Below are positions 1 to 5,333 of a stretch of DNA of 13,994 nucleotides, one piece after another. The DNA is from DATIJJ01 sp039936115 (lineage in GTDB: Bacteria; Pseudomonadota; Gammaproteobacteria; DSM-16500). The position numbers were made by a program, and so were the translations under genes. Each line of letters opens with the position of its first letter. Within the stretch, counting starts at the first letter, position 1. The stretch is from contig JBDTIZ010000218.1 of the NCBI GenBank assembly GCA_039936115.1, forward strand, positions 1 to 13,994, written 5' to 3'. The notes beneath the pieces are model-generated. The model ran no database searches, was not told the DNA's origin, and worked only from the letters and a program-made list of their open reading frames with translations.

Positions 1-918
1 TAATAAAAGACCTAAATTGGAACTACCAAAATCTTTTGAATAATCGCTAACATCATAATTACTAGGTTTATCCTCAGGCAACTCAACCCAGCATACGCCG
101 AGTTTTTTTGCATCCTCTGCAACGTATATTTCCCTACCTCTATCTGGCACTAATATGAGTATCGCGCCAAAGTATTCTGTTTTTAAAATCTTAGCGACTT
201 TAGCCATCCTGCCTGCACCAAAACAAACAACCGCAGCACAACCAGTGGCAAAATTAATCGCCCATGCCTGACTAATTCCCTCACAAATGTAAATCTGATT
301 TTTTATTTCGCCTACGATAAAATAACCCTCACCAAAAGATGCGTTTGGTAAATTTAATTTTTTACCCCCTATTGGCGCAATGAATTGAAGCGTTTGAATA
401 ATACCTTTATTCCAACAAGGTACTACTAAATAATTTGCCACATTGGTTCCACATATTAATAACTGTTGTTGGTCTATAGGGTAATAACGTAGACCGTCTG
501 ATTTCCCTTGTTTTTGTATAATATACTCATGCTCAACAGATACGGGTAAGCACTTTTCCCACACATGCAGCACATCTGAACGAGGTTTTTCATTTGCTTG
601 CTTTGCATCATATTTGGCAGATAAGTTATTGCATGGAAGCTCAATTCCTTTGTTAAATTTTGAGTCAATCCAGCCATTTTTTTTCGCATAATCAAATAAC
701 GTCGCTTGTGTTATGTCACCAGCTTCCTTGAATGAACACCACACACTTTTACAGTCTTTTTCTCCTTTATAATTGACTCCATTTTTACTCCACTCATGAA
801 AATCATTAAATGATAACTTTGCTGATTTAACAGCCATTCCAATACGCACCCACTCTTCACGACAACATCCAGACTCAAGGTGCTTAAGTGCAGAACGCGC
901 GCGTTCATTTTCAGACAT
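1..918 (-). CDS. PriCT_2/Toprim primase, partial (C-terminus outside window)
   Basis: An open frame of 306 codons runs from ATG at 918 to base 1 with no stop, so the gene is cut by the window edge. Residues about 6-80 match the PriCT_2 pattern of plasmid and phage primases (EEWVRIGMAVKSA, EKDCKSVWCSFK, ITQATLFDYA). Residues about 207-295 look like a Toprim fold: ICEG (Glu213) and ILVPDRG (Asp259), followed by the NYDVSDY stretch typical of the end of the domain. Expected role: primer synthesis for replication of the excised element; a helicase domain may follow beyond the edge. The usual Toprim DxD appears as D-R-G, so the second acidic residue is not where expected. The start is supported by an AGGGGG ribosome site, and the first 8 bases overlap the end of the upstream gene (ATGTCTGA). 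Short frames at 474-695 and 711-908 are shadows of this gene. Confidence 0.85.
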   Translation of the reverse strand, partial: MSENERARSALKHLESGCCREEWVRIGMAVKSAKLSFNDFHEWSKNGVNYKGEKDCKSVWCSFKEAGDITQATLFDYAKKNGWIDSKFNKGIELPCNNLSAKYDAKQANEKPRSDVLHVWEKCLPVSVEHEYIIQKQGKSDGLRYYPIDQQQLLICGTNVANYLVVPCWNKGIIQTLQFIAPIGGKKLNLPNASFGEGYFIVGEIKNQIYICEGISQAWAINFATGCAAVVCFGAGRMAKVAKILKTEYFGAILILVPDRGREIYVAEDAKKLGVCWVELPEDKPSNYDVSDYSKDFGSSNLGLLL

Positions 919-1273
919 GCGCACCCCCTAAAATCTTTTTAGATTTAGCAATGATTTTTCTATCCAGGAAATACAAACGCATATTGCGTATCTTTGATTT
1001 TTTCCCCATAGAACACTTGATATCCTCTTTCTGAATTGGCCAGCCTAATTTATTTAGGTCATCAATAAACACCGCCAAACGATATGAGTGAGTCTCACTT
1101 TGAAAGTCTAAATGAGAAATTTTCCTGCCTTGCAGCATCAAATATAGAGCTTGAAAAGAAAGCGTATTCTTTGATGGTAATTTTGGGTTAAAATCCGGTT
1201 CCGGCAGAAATGACATTTGCTTAGACCCGTTTGATGCTTGGCGGCGATAACGGGTCTTATTCGCTCTACTCAT
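911..1273 (-). CDS. Winged-helix DNA-binding protein of integrative elements
   Basis: A 120-residue basic protein. The middle (residues about 38-80) has a winged-helix pattern: TLSFQALYLMLQGRKISHLD, then SYRLAVFIDDLNKLGWPI, which resembles small helix-turn-helix proteins often found just upstream of primase genes in proteobacterial islands. The C-terminal third is rich in Lys and Arg. A GTG at 1276 is also possible, but ATG at 1273 is preferred: it has a strong GGAAGGGGG site and gives a TGATG overlap with the upstream stop. It overlaps the primase start by 8 bases, so the three genes 1485 to 1 are probably one translationally coupled operon. Likely role: regulation or assistance of element replication; the exact function is not known. 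Confidence 0.75.
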   Translation of the reverse strand: MSRANKTRYRRQASNGSKQMSFLPEPDFNPKLPSKNTLSFQALYLMLQGRKISHLDFQSETHSYRLAVFIDDLNKLGWPIQKEDIKCSMGKKSKIRNMRLYFLDRKIIAKSKKILGGAHV

Positions 1274-1485
1274 CACGCACCCCCTTCCAGCAGTTTACGG
1301 ATTGCTGAAACAGACCAAAGTAATCGGCCATTCACTCTTATTGGTCGTATCGGGCCAGCCTCTGTACACGCCCAAACACGTAAAGTTTGCGCTTTTTTAC
1401 AAAGGTAAAATGCAGCTGCATCAGTGGGAATTGCTGAACGAGCTTCCTGTTCAAGAGGTGCGAATTGAACTGTATTACTTTTCAT
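1273..1485 (-). CDS. AlpA/excisionase-like small DNA-binding protein
   Basis: A 70-residue protein whose core (residues about 20-66: IPTDAAAFYLCKKAQTLRVW, then PIRPIRVNGRLLWSVSAIRK) follows the MerR-like helix-turn-helix pattern of excisionase and AlpA proteins: a helix that selects 'AA..L..K..TLR.W', then 'NGR..W....I..LL'. Such proteins act as directionality factors or as regulators of the integrase in genomic islands. The frame opens further upstream, but ATG at 1485 is chosen because AAGGG lies 7 bases ahead and the added N-terminus (MPVIQIKC...) is unlike the family. It is the first gene of the run leading to the primase. An inverted repeat at 1549-1589 just upstream could be its operator. 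Confidence 0.8.
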   Translation of the reverse strand: MKSNTVQFAPLEQEARSAIPTDAAAFYLCKKAQTLRVWACTEAGPIRPIRVNGRLLWSVSAIRKLLEGGA

Positions 1486-1548
1486 GATTAAACCCTTATC
1501 TTTGTTGAAGTGGGCTAAGCATGACTTCAGGCATTTAATTTGAATAAC

Positions 1549-1589
1549 CGGCAAAACTATCGAATTTTTGGGTGTTTTGCCGCAAAACT
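1549..1589. repeat. Inverted repeat upstream of AlpA-like gene, possible operator
   Basis: CGGCAAAAC at 1549-1557 and GTTTTGCCG at 1574-1582 form a perfect 9-bp inverted repeat with a 16-base loop; GCAAAACT recurs at 1582-1589. It sits between the unknown gene (ends 1601 on the minus strand) and the AlpA-like start at 1485. No T-run follows on the minus strand, so it does not look like a classical terminator. An operator for the AlpA-like protein or a processing hairpin are both possible. Confidence 0.5.
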
Positions 1590-1600
1590 GTATGTAGCAG

Positions 1601-2410
1601 CTAGTTATTTATCAAATCAATCACTTTTTGGTCTAAAAACCACCGGCTACGATTTGTAGAATCAATTACAGTTTTAATGAATTTTTTTGCCTCGGTTGAT
1701 TTCATTGCGTCAAAAAAAACGCCGCTAATATCCAAGACAATGCTTGTGATTAGATTTTCTGTAAGCGCCTCGCATTGCAAAAATTCATGCGTCAACTCTA
1801 CCAATCTCTTTGTCATAAACAAACGAGCAGGCGGATAACGCCTTGTTCCAGCATCAAACACACTCCCATTACTTTGTTTCAAGCGCTCTACTAAATAAAG
1901 AAACAAATGCTTTTCCCCTGAGAGCTCAAAACCTCTAGCCATAAGAGTTAAATCTTCCTCATGCTTTTCTACAAGCCTCCTCTGTTCCACTGGCACAACA
2001 ATAGCATCTTCTAAAGGTGGGCTATCAGCTAAAAAACAAATCATCAAACTAAAAATATACTCAAGGCTGTATTGTTTGAAACATTCTATCGGTAATGCAA
2101 AAGAAAGTTTATTTAAGTCGGCCAACACACCTGCTTTCATTAATCTCAACTTTGCCTTTCTAAAATTAACTTGTTCATTTAACCATAGGTAGAGCGGGTC
2201 CTTCTCAAAACGCATTTGCTCCGACAAATGATGCTCTGGTGTGTCATATACTTTCTTTAGACTGACTTTAAATTGATTAACAAACACAGCAGCATATTCA
2301 TGCAATACAAGCACCTTTTGCATAGCGCTTATATTAAAATCAAAATTATTTATATTCTTAAGCCGGTTCTTTAGTTCCTTGAGTGAATTTATATCCCGGC
2401 ACTTATCCAT
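1601..2410 (-). CDS. Unknown protein translationally coupled to integrase
   Basis: I do not recognise this 269-residue protein. It is predicted soluble and mostly helical, without signal peptide or clear membrane span, although the stretch around residues 118-128 (YIFSLMICFLA) is hydrophobic. A loop at about 185-196 (FDAGTRRYPPARL) is basic and could bind nucleic acid. The start ATG at 2410 overlaps the integrase stop by 8 bases (ATGGATAA) and has AAGGGTGG inside the integrase 3' end, so it is probably made from the integrase message. A gap of about 115 bp separates it from the AlpA-like gene. The coupling suggests cargo or an integration accessory factor; no function is claimed. Confidence 0.7.
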   Translation of the reverse strand: MDKCRDINSLKELKNRLKNINNFDFNISAMQKVLVLHEYAAVFVNQFKVSLKKVYDTPEHHLSEQMRFEKDPLYLWLNEQVNFRKAKLRLMKAGVLADLNKLSFALPIECFKQYSLEYIFSLMICFLADSPPLEDAIVVPVEQRRLVEKHEEDLTLMARGFELSGEKHLFLYLVERLKQSNGSVFDAGTRRYPPARLFMTKRLVELTHEFLQCEALTENLITSIVLDISGVFFDAMKSTEAKKFIKTVIDSTNRSRWFLDQKVIDLINN

Positions 2411-3713
2411 TGCTAACCACCCTTAACTTGTTTTTTTCATATTTAAATTCAACCTTACCTTCTTGTAATAGCCACTCTTCAATCTTTTCATGCCATTTAC
2501 GTAATAAATCTAATGGTCGGCGAATATAATTTTTTTCACGAACCCCTTGCGGCTTGTGTCCTTGGATTTGCGCTGCAATACCCGTTGGTGTTTCTATCCA
2601 CTCACAGAGTGACGCAAAACTACGTCTGAGCCCGTGCAAAGTAAGCTCTAATCCAGCAATAGCACATGCTTTGTTGTGTGCAATTCGTGGGTCCGCTAAG
2701 CGACCAGATTCAGAGGTTGCGCTAGAGAATACCCACTGATTGCGCCGAGGTAATGCAGAAAGTAAGTGAGCTACATACGGTGTCAGCGGAATAATTCGCA
2801 CTCCTTCTACCTTGTCGTGAATTGTTATGCTATTCCATTGAAAATCTATGTCCTCCCAACGCAACGCTGCCAATTCTTCACGGCGAGAACCGATAAGTAA
2901 CAATGTTTGCAAGTAGGCACTGATGATTTGATTCCCAATTTGTTTTACTGCTGTAAACCATGCAGGTAATTGTTCGCGCTGCAATACATCGTTTTTTGGT
3001 TTAGGTTTACCAAGGTATTCTCGAGCTTTTTTACTCTGAGCAGGATTCTCTTTGATTATTGCTTTATAAGTAGGATGCCGTAAGCACCAAAATAAAAATG
3101 CTTTCAATAATCGCAGAGCAAGACGCGCTTGCGTTGGTCTTCTTATGGCTTCACGTTTTGACCATTCCTCAACCATTTCAGGAGCTATACAAACAAGCCT
3201 AGTAGAAGCAAGAGATGCAAGAATCCCTGGCTCAGTAAAAGGTTTATTACTTCTAATACGCTTCTCACCACCAGCTTGCATTGCCCTAACATGGTCATGC
3301 AAATGCAACCGAGACCAATGTGGCTTTCGTTCCGCAACATATTCAGCCCAAGCAGCCCCCAATGTTATGGATTCTCTCGTCTCCTGCTCTTTTAAGGCCA
3401 GCACCCTTTGTACTTTTGCGTTTTCTTCGTTTTCCTTAACCAATCTGGGGTCATCACCTTGGTCTATTGAAATTTGCAAACGACGCGCCTCCATTTGCGC
3501 CTCAGGAATACTCCAAGCACTAACCTTGCCAATCGTTACACGCATTGACCGTGTCTTAACCTTCGACTGAAAAATATATCGCTTTTCTTTTGAGCCAGGG
3601 GTTGCACGCACACCCAACCCTGGAACCTCTACGCACCATAGGAAAGACTGGCTCTTTCCGCCTTCACATTGAAACCTTTCTATTCTTCCCGCCGTTAATT
3701 TGACCTTTGACAT
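2403..3713 (-). CDS. Tyrosine recombinase (P4-type integrase) of element 1
   Basis: A 436-residue integrase catalysing insertion and excision at the 3' end of the tRNA-Ile2 gene. The N-terminus (MSKVKLTAGRIERF, then PGLGVRATPGS) is the arm-binding DUF4102-like domain of P4-type integrases; residues about 110-220 fit the SAM-like core-binding domain. The catalytic set is complete: Arg277 (GSRREELAALRW), Lys301 (HDKVEG), His360 and Arg363 (LHGLRRSF), His386 (QGHK) and Tyr396 (EKNYIRRP). The frame opens at 3755, but ATG at 3713 is chosen because it matches family N-termini and because the tandem TTTGTAACCG repeats cover the longer start. It lies about 170 bp from the tRNA fragment, the normal place for an integrase, and its last 8 bases overlap the next gene. 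Confidence 0.95.
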   Translation of the reverse strand: MSKVKLTAGRIERFQCEGGKSQSFLWCVEVPGLGVRATPGSKEKRYIFQSKVKTRSMRVTIGKVSAWSIPEAQMEARRLQISIDQGDDPRLVKENEENAKVQRVLALKEQETRESITLGAAWAEYVAERKPHWSRLHLHDHVRAMQAGGEKRIRSNKPFTEPGILASLASTRLVCIAPEMVEEWSKREAIRRPTQARLALRLLKAFLFWCLRHPTYKAIIKENPAQSKKAREYLGKPKPKNDVLQREQLPAWFTAVKQIGNQIISAYLQTLLLIGSRREELAALRWEDIDFQWNSITIHDKVEGVRIIPLTPYVAHLLSALPRRNQWVFSSATSESGRLADPRIAHNKACAIAGLELTLHGLRRSFASLCEWIETPTGIAAQIQGHKPQGVREKNYIRRPLDLLRKWHEKIEEWLLQEGKVEFKYEKNKLRVVSNG

Positions 3714-3730
3714 ACTCAAGCTCACCCCAA

Positions 3731-3752
3731 ATTTGTAACCGATTTGTAACCG
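3731..3752. repeat. Two tandem 11-bp repeats before integrase 1
   Basis: ATTTGTAACCG occurs twice head-to-tail (3731-3741 and 3742-3752), just downstream of the predicted integrase promoter and 18 bases before the start codon. The 11-bp period is one helical turn. An inverted 9-bp copy, CGGTTACAA, lies across the attachment core at 3939-3947. Integrase arm-type sites or an autoregulatory operator are the likely explanations. Confidence 0.55.
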
Positions 3753-3771
3753 CATTTGCTATATATTGCGG

Positions 3772-3800
3772 AATATAAATCAACACTGTAAATTGGGCAA
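3772..3800 (-). promoter_or_regulatory. Predicted sigma70 promoter of integrase 1
   Basis: Read on the minus strand, TTGCCC (3800-3795) and TATATT (3777-3772) are separated by 17 bases. Transcription would start near 3765, about 50 bases before the integrase ATG at 3713, with the tandem 11-bp repeats inside the leader. Confidence 0.5.
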
Positions 3801-3881
3801 CACTTATATCTTATTGTTTTATATTGATTTTCATGGATAATAAGAATGGCAATCAACACTAATAAATGGTTACTCGGCAGG

Positions 3882-3925
3882 ACTCATAATCCTTTGGTCC
3901 TAGGTTCAAGTCCTAGTGGGCCCAT
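3882..3925 (+). repeat. Attachment site: 3' fragment of tRNA-Ile2(CAU), junction of elements 1 and 2
   Basis: These 44 bases are identical to 12918-12961. They read as the 3' part of a tRNA: an anticodon loop CTCATAA (anticodon CAU), variable loop, T arm CTAGG-TTCAAGT-CCTAG, and the acceptor strand TGGGCCC plus discriminator A. The sequence pattern resembles tRNA-Ile2 rather than elongator tRNA-Met. No CCA is encoded. The 5' half is missing (only a degenerate GGTTA...GCAGG upstream), so it is a fragment produced by integration into the tRNA 3' end, not a working tRNA. Confidence 0.9.
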
Positions 3926-3967
3926 TAATAGAATCAATCGGTTACAAGTCATGCCCAAATTGGGGCA

Positions 3968-3996
3968 AATCTCATGTAGAAGCAATGTAGAATGAT
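3968..3996 (+). repeat. Left arm-type repeat of element 2
   Basis: This 29-bp stretch matches 12772-12800 at 27 positions. It contains TAGAAG (3977-3982) and TAGAAT (3988-3993), 11 bp apart, and another TAGAAT at 3929-3934 next to the core. The same TAGAA motif forms an array before the element 2 integrase. These are probably integrase arm-binding sites on the left arm. Confidence 0.65.
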
Positions 3997-4023
3997 CACC
4001 ACCCAAAAATAGCAAATTGGGGA

Positions 4024-4029
4024 TATAAT
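4024..4029 (+). promoter_or_regulatory. -10 box before the small gene at 4051
   Basis: TATAAT is a perfect -10 hexamer 21 bases before the ATG at 4051, with GAGG in between as ribosome site. No convincing -35 is seen at the usual distance. A 10-bp direct repeat, CAAATTGGGG (3956-3965 and 4013-4022), abuts the -10 box and could be an activator or repressor site. Confidence 0.4.
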
Positions 4030-4050
4030 AAGGCTTCACTGAGGAAAAAT

Positions 4051-4314
4051 ATGGACTCAACGAAACCCACCGAATCCAAAGAACTTCAATTTGGTCCCTT
4101 CCTAATTAAATATTGGGCATCAGGTAGCGGTGATACATACGTGGGCATTGCCAGAATACCATTCAAGAATGCTGCATCAGATTGGAATGAAGGATTTGAA
4201 ACAATCAAAATTTATTCTACGGCAGAGGAAGCTGAACGAATAATTCTCGAAGACACAAAACAAAGACTCAGACATTACAGCAAAGAAAATAAGATCGACC
4301 TAGATGAAAAATAA
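4051..4314 (+). CDS. Small unknown protein
   Basis: An 87-residue soluble protein I do not recognise. It starts with a polar N-terminus (MDSTKPTESKELQFG), continues with a probable beta-rich segment (FLIKYWASGSGDTYVGIARI) and ends in a charged helix (residues about 58-87, AEEAERIILEDTKQRLRHYS). It is likely to be real: GAGGAAAAAT precedes the ATG with good spacing, a TATAAT box lies upstream, and the composition is protein-like. It is the leftmost gene of element 2, alone on the plus strand, and converges with the Sel1-repeat gene 53 bases away. Function unknown. Confidence 0.6.
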   Translation: MDSTKPTESKELQFGPFLIKYWASGSGDTYVGIARIPFKNAASDWNEGFETIKIYSTAEEAERIILEDTKQRLRHYSKENKIDLDEK

Positions 4315-4367
4315 TACATCGATTTCCTAAATGCTTATTGAAGCAAATTTTGACTCTCTAAATTTCA

Positions 4368-4916
4368 CTATCCACCATTTTCATTTTTAAGTGTTAACGC
4401 CGATTTATACCAACGAGATGCTTCATTTAGATTTTTAGGTATTTCAACACCTAGGGAATACATATCGCCTAATATTTTACTAGCTAAAATACGTGTATCC
4501 CTTTCTTCTGACTTACACAAAGCGACCTTTTTTGTCCAATAGACACCCTTTATAGGATTTTTCTGTATACCCAATGTTGCACCACCATATAAGTAAGCAG
4601 TCGCCAATATAACTGTTGCGGCTTCATTCCCATTGATTGCAGCTTTTTCAAACCAATAAGCAGCACGTTGTTTGTTTGGACGAATATTAACGCCAAGCAT
4701 ATACATTTTTGCGAGAGTATTTTGCGAATCCGAGTCACCACTATTTGCCTCTTGTGCAAGAATGTATGAGTAAGTCCCCATAGCGTATTCAGGATTAACA
4801 TTGACGCTTTGATTATTACTTGGGTTAACAGCATGCCTTACGTCTTTGCCGATAAGCCATAGACTTGAAATAATTGTTATCGCAATCATAGAACCAGTAA
4901 ACAGTATTTTTTTCAT
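4368..4916 (-). CDS. Exported or membrane-anchored Sel1/TPR-repeat protein
   Basis: A 182-residue protein beginning with an uncleaved anchor or signal sequence (MKKILFTGSMIAITIISSLW, then LIG). Sel1-like repeats follow at about 53-93 (SDSQNTLAKMYMLG, then NKQRAAYWFEKAA), about 96-132 (NEAATVILATAYLYGG, then GVYWTKK) and about 140-176 (ASKILGDMYSLGVEIPKNLN, then EASRWYKSA). Sel1 repeats form helical hairpins that bind protein partners, here probably in the periplasm or at the membrane. An upstream extension of the frame to 5087 exists but overlaps the divergent regulator; ATG at 4916 is chosen because TTGAGG lies 8 bases ahead and a signal sequence starts there. It is divergent from the XRE regulator, which may control it. 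The partner is unknown. Confidence 0.75.
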   Translation of the reverse strand: MKKILFTGSMIAITIISSLWLIGKDVRHAVNPSNNQSVNVNPEYAMGTYSYILAQEANSGDSDSQNTLAKMYMLGVNIRPNKQRAAYWFEKAAINGNEAATVILATAYLYGGATLGIQKNPIKGVYWTKKVALCKSEERDTRILASKILGDMYSLGVEIPKNLNEASRWYKSALTLKNENGG

Positions 4917-4963
4917 ATTCATTACCTCAAGTTTGAGCCGCTTCCACCTCCCTGCATGTTCAA

Positions 4964-5068
4964 TTAACCTGTAAAATAACAATGTATGATACAGAGTTGA
5001 CCATTTAACGCAAGAGAAAATGGCACTTATTGGGCGTGGCTCTATTAGGGGTGAAGAACTTAACCTGT
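4964..5068. repeat. Paired 9-bp repeat between XRE and Sel1 genes, possible operators
   Basis: TTAACCTGT occurs at 4964-4972 and 5060-5068, both inside the 156-bp divergent intergenic region. The right copy ends four bases before the regulator ATG and the left lies in the leader of the Sel1 gene. This is a plausible operator pair for the XRE protein, but two short copies could be chance. Confidence 0.35.
4986..5013 (-). promoter_or_regulatory. Predicted promoter of the Sel1-repeat gene
   Basis: On the minus strand TTGCGT (5013-5008) and TATCAT (4991-4986) are 16 bases apart. This would give a leader of about 60 bases before the ATG at 4916. It is a moderate match to sigma70. Confidence 0.35.
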
Positions 5069-5072
5069 TTAG

Positions 5073-5333
5073 ATGGAAAGCAGACACCCAAATCTAGTGA
5101 AAATAGGCAAAAAGATAAGAGAAGCCCGAAAAGCAAAAGGTTTCTCTCAAGAAGACTTTGCGGCCGAAGCTAACTTGGCGCGTAGCTACCTAGGACGCCT
5201 AGAAAGAGGCGAGCAAAACATCTCGATTCAAAATTTAATTCAAATTGCTTTAACACTCAAGGTTGAACTGTATGAGCTACTGCCGCCGCTGAAGCAACTT
5301 AAGACACCCCACACTAAGAAGTTTTCAAATTAA
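5073..5333 (+). CDS. XRE-family helix-turn-helix transcriptional regulator
   Basis: An 86-residue Cro/C1-type DNA-binding protein. The five-helix domain spans residues about 8-70: IGKKIREARKAKGFSQEDFA, then the recognition region EANLARSYLGRLERGEQNIS, and IQNLIQIALTLKVELYELLP. The short C-terminal tail is basic and carries no partner-binding domain. Such proteins typically repress their own and the divergent promoter. It is divergent from the Sel1-repeat gene (156-bp gap with a repeated TTAACCTGT) and convergent with the large membrane protein, whose stop codon it overlaps within TTAA at 5330-5333. The ATG lacks a strong ribosome site, which suggests low expression. Family assignment is firm; the target is inferred. 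Confidence 0.9.
   Translation: MESRHPNLVKIGKKIREARKAKGFSQEDFAAEANLARSYLGRLERGEQNISIQNLIQIALTLKVELYELLPPLKQLKTPHTKKFSN

Larger units (their letters stand above)
1..3925. mobile_element. Integrative element 1, right part (left end outside window)
   Basis: This segment runs from the window edge to the 44-bp tRNA-Ile2 fragment at 3882-3925. It holds an integrase next to that fragment, then an unknown gene, an AlpA-like protein, a winged-helix protein and a primase, all on the minus strand with short overlaps or gaps. Integrase beside a tRNA-derived repeat, excisionase-like gene and primase is the usual content of P4-type genomic islands or phage satellites. The left attachment site and the intact tRNA gene should lie to the left of base 1; this is inferred from the plus-strand orientation of the tRNA fragments. 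Confidence 0.7.

Noticed and set aside
3145..3570. Plus-strand 141-residue frame
   Set aside because: It is antisense to the conserved integrase 1 coding region and its product has no protein-like domain pattern.
3882..3925. Functional tRNA gene
   Set aside because: The 5' acceptor strand and D arm are missing at both copies, so these are integration-derived 3' fragments.
4550..4834. Minus-strand 94-residue frame
   Set aside because: Shadow of the Sel1-repeat gene in another frame; the Sel1 motifs are in the 4368-4916 frame.
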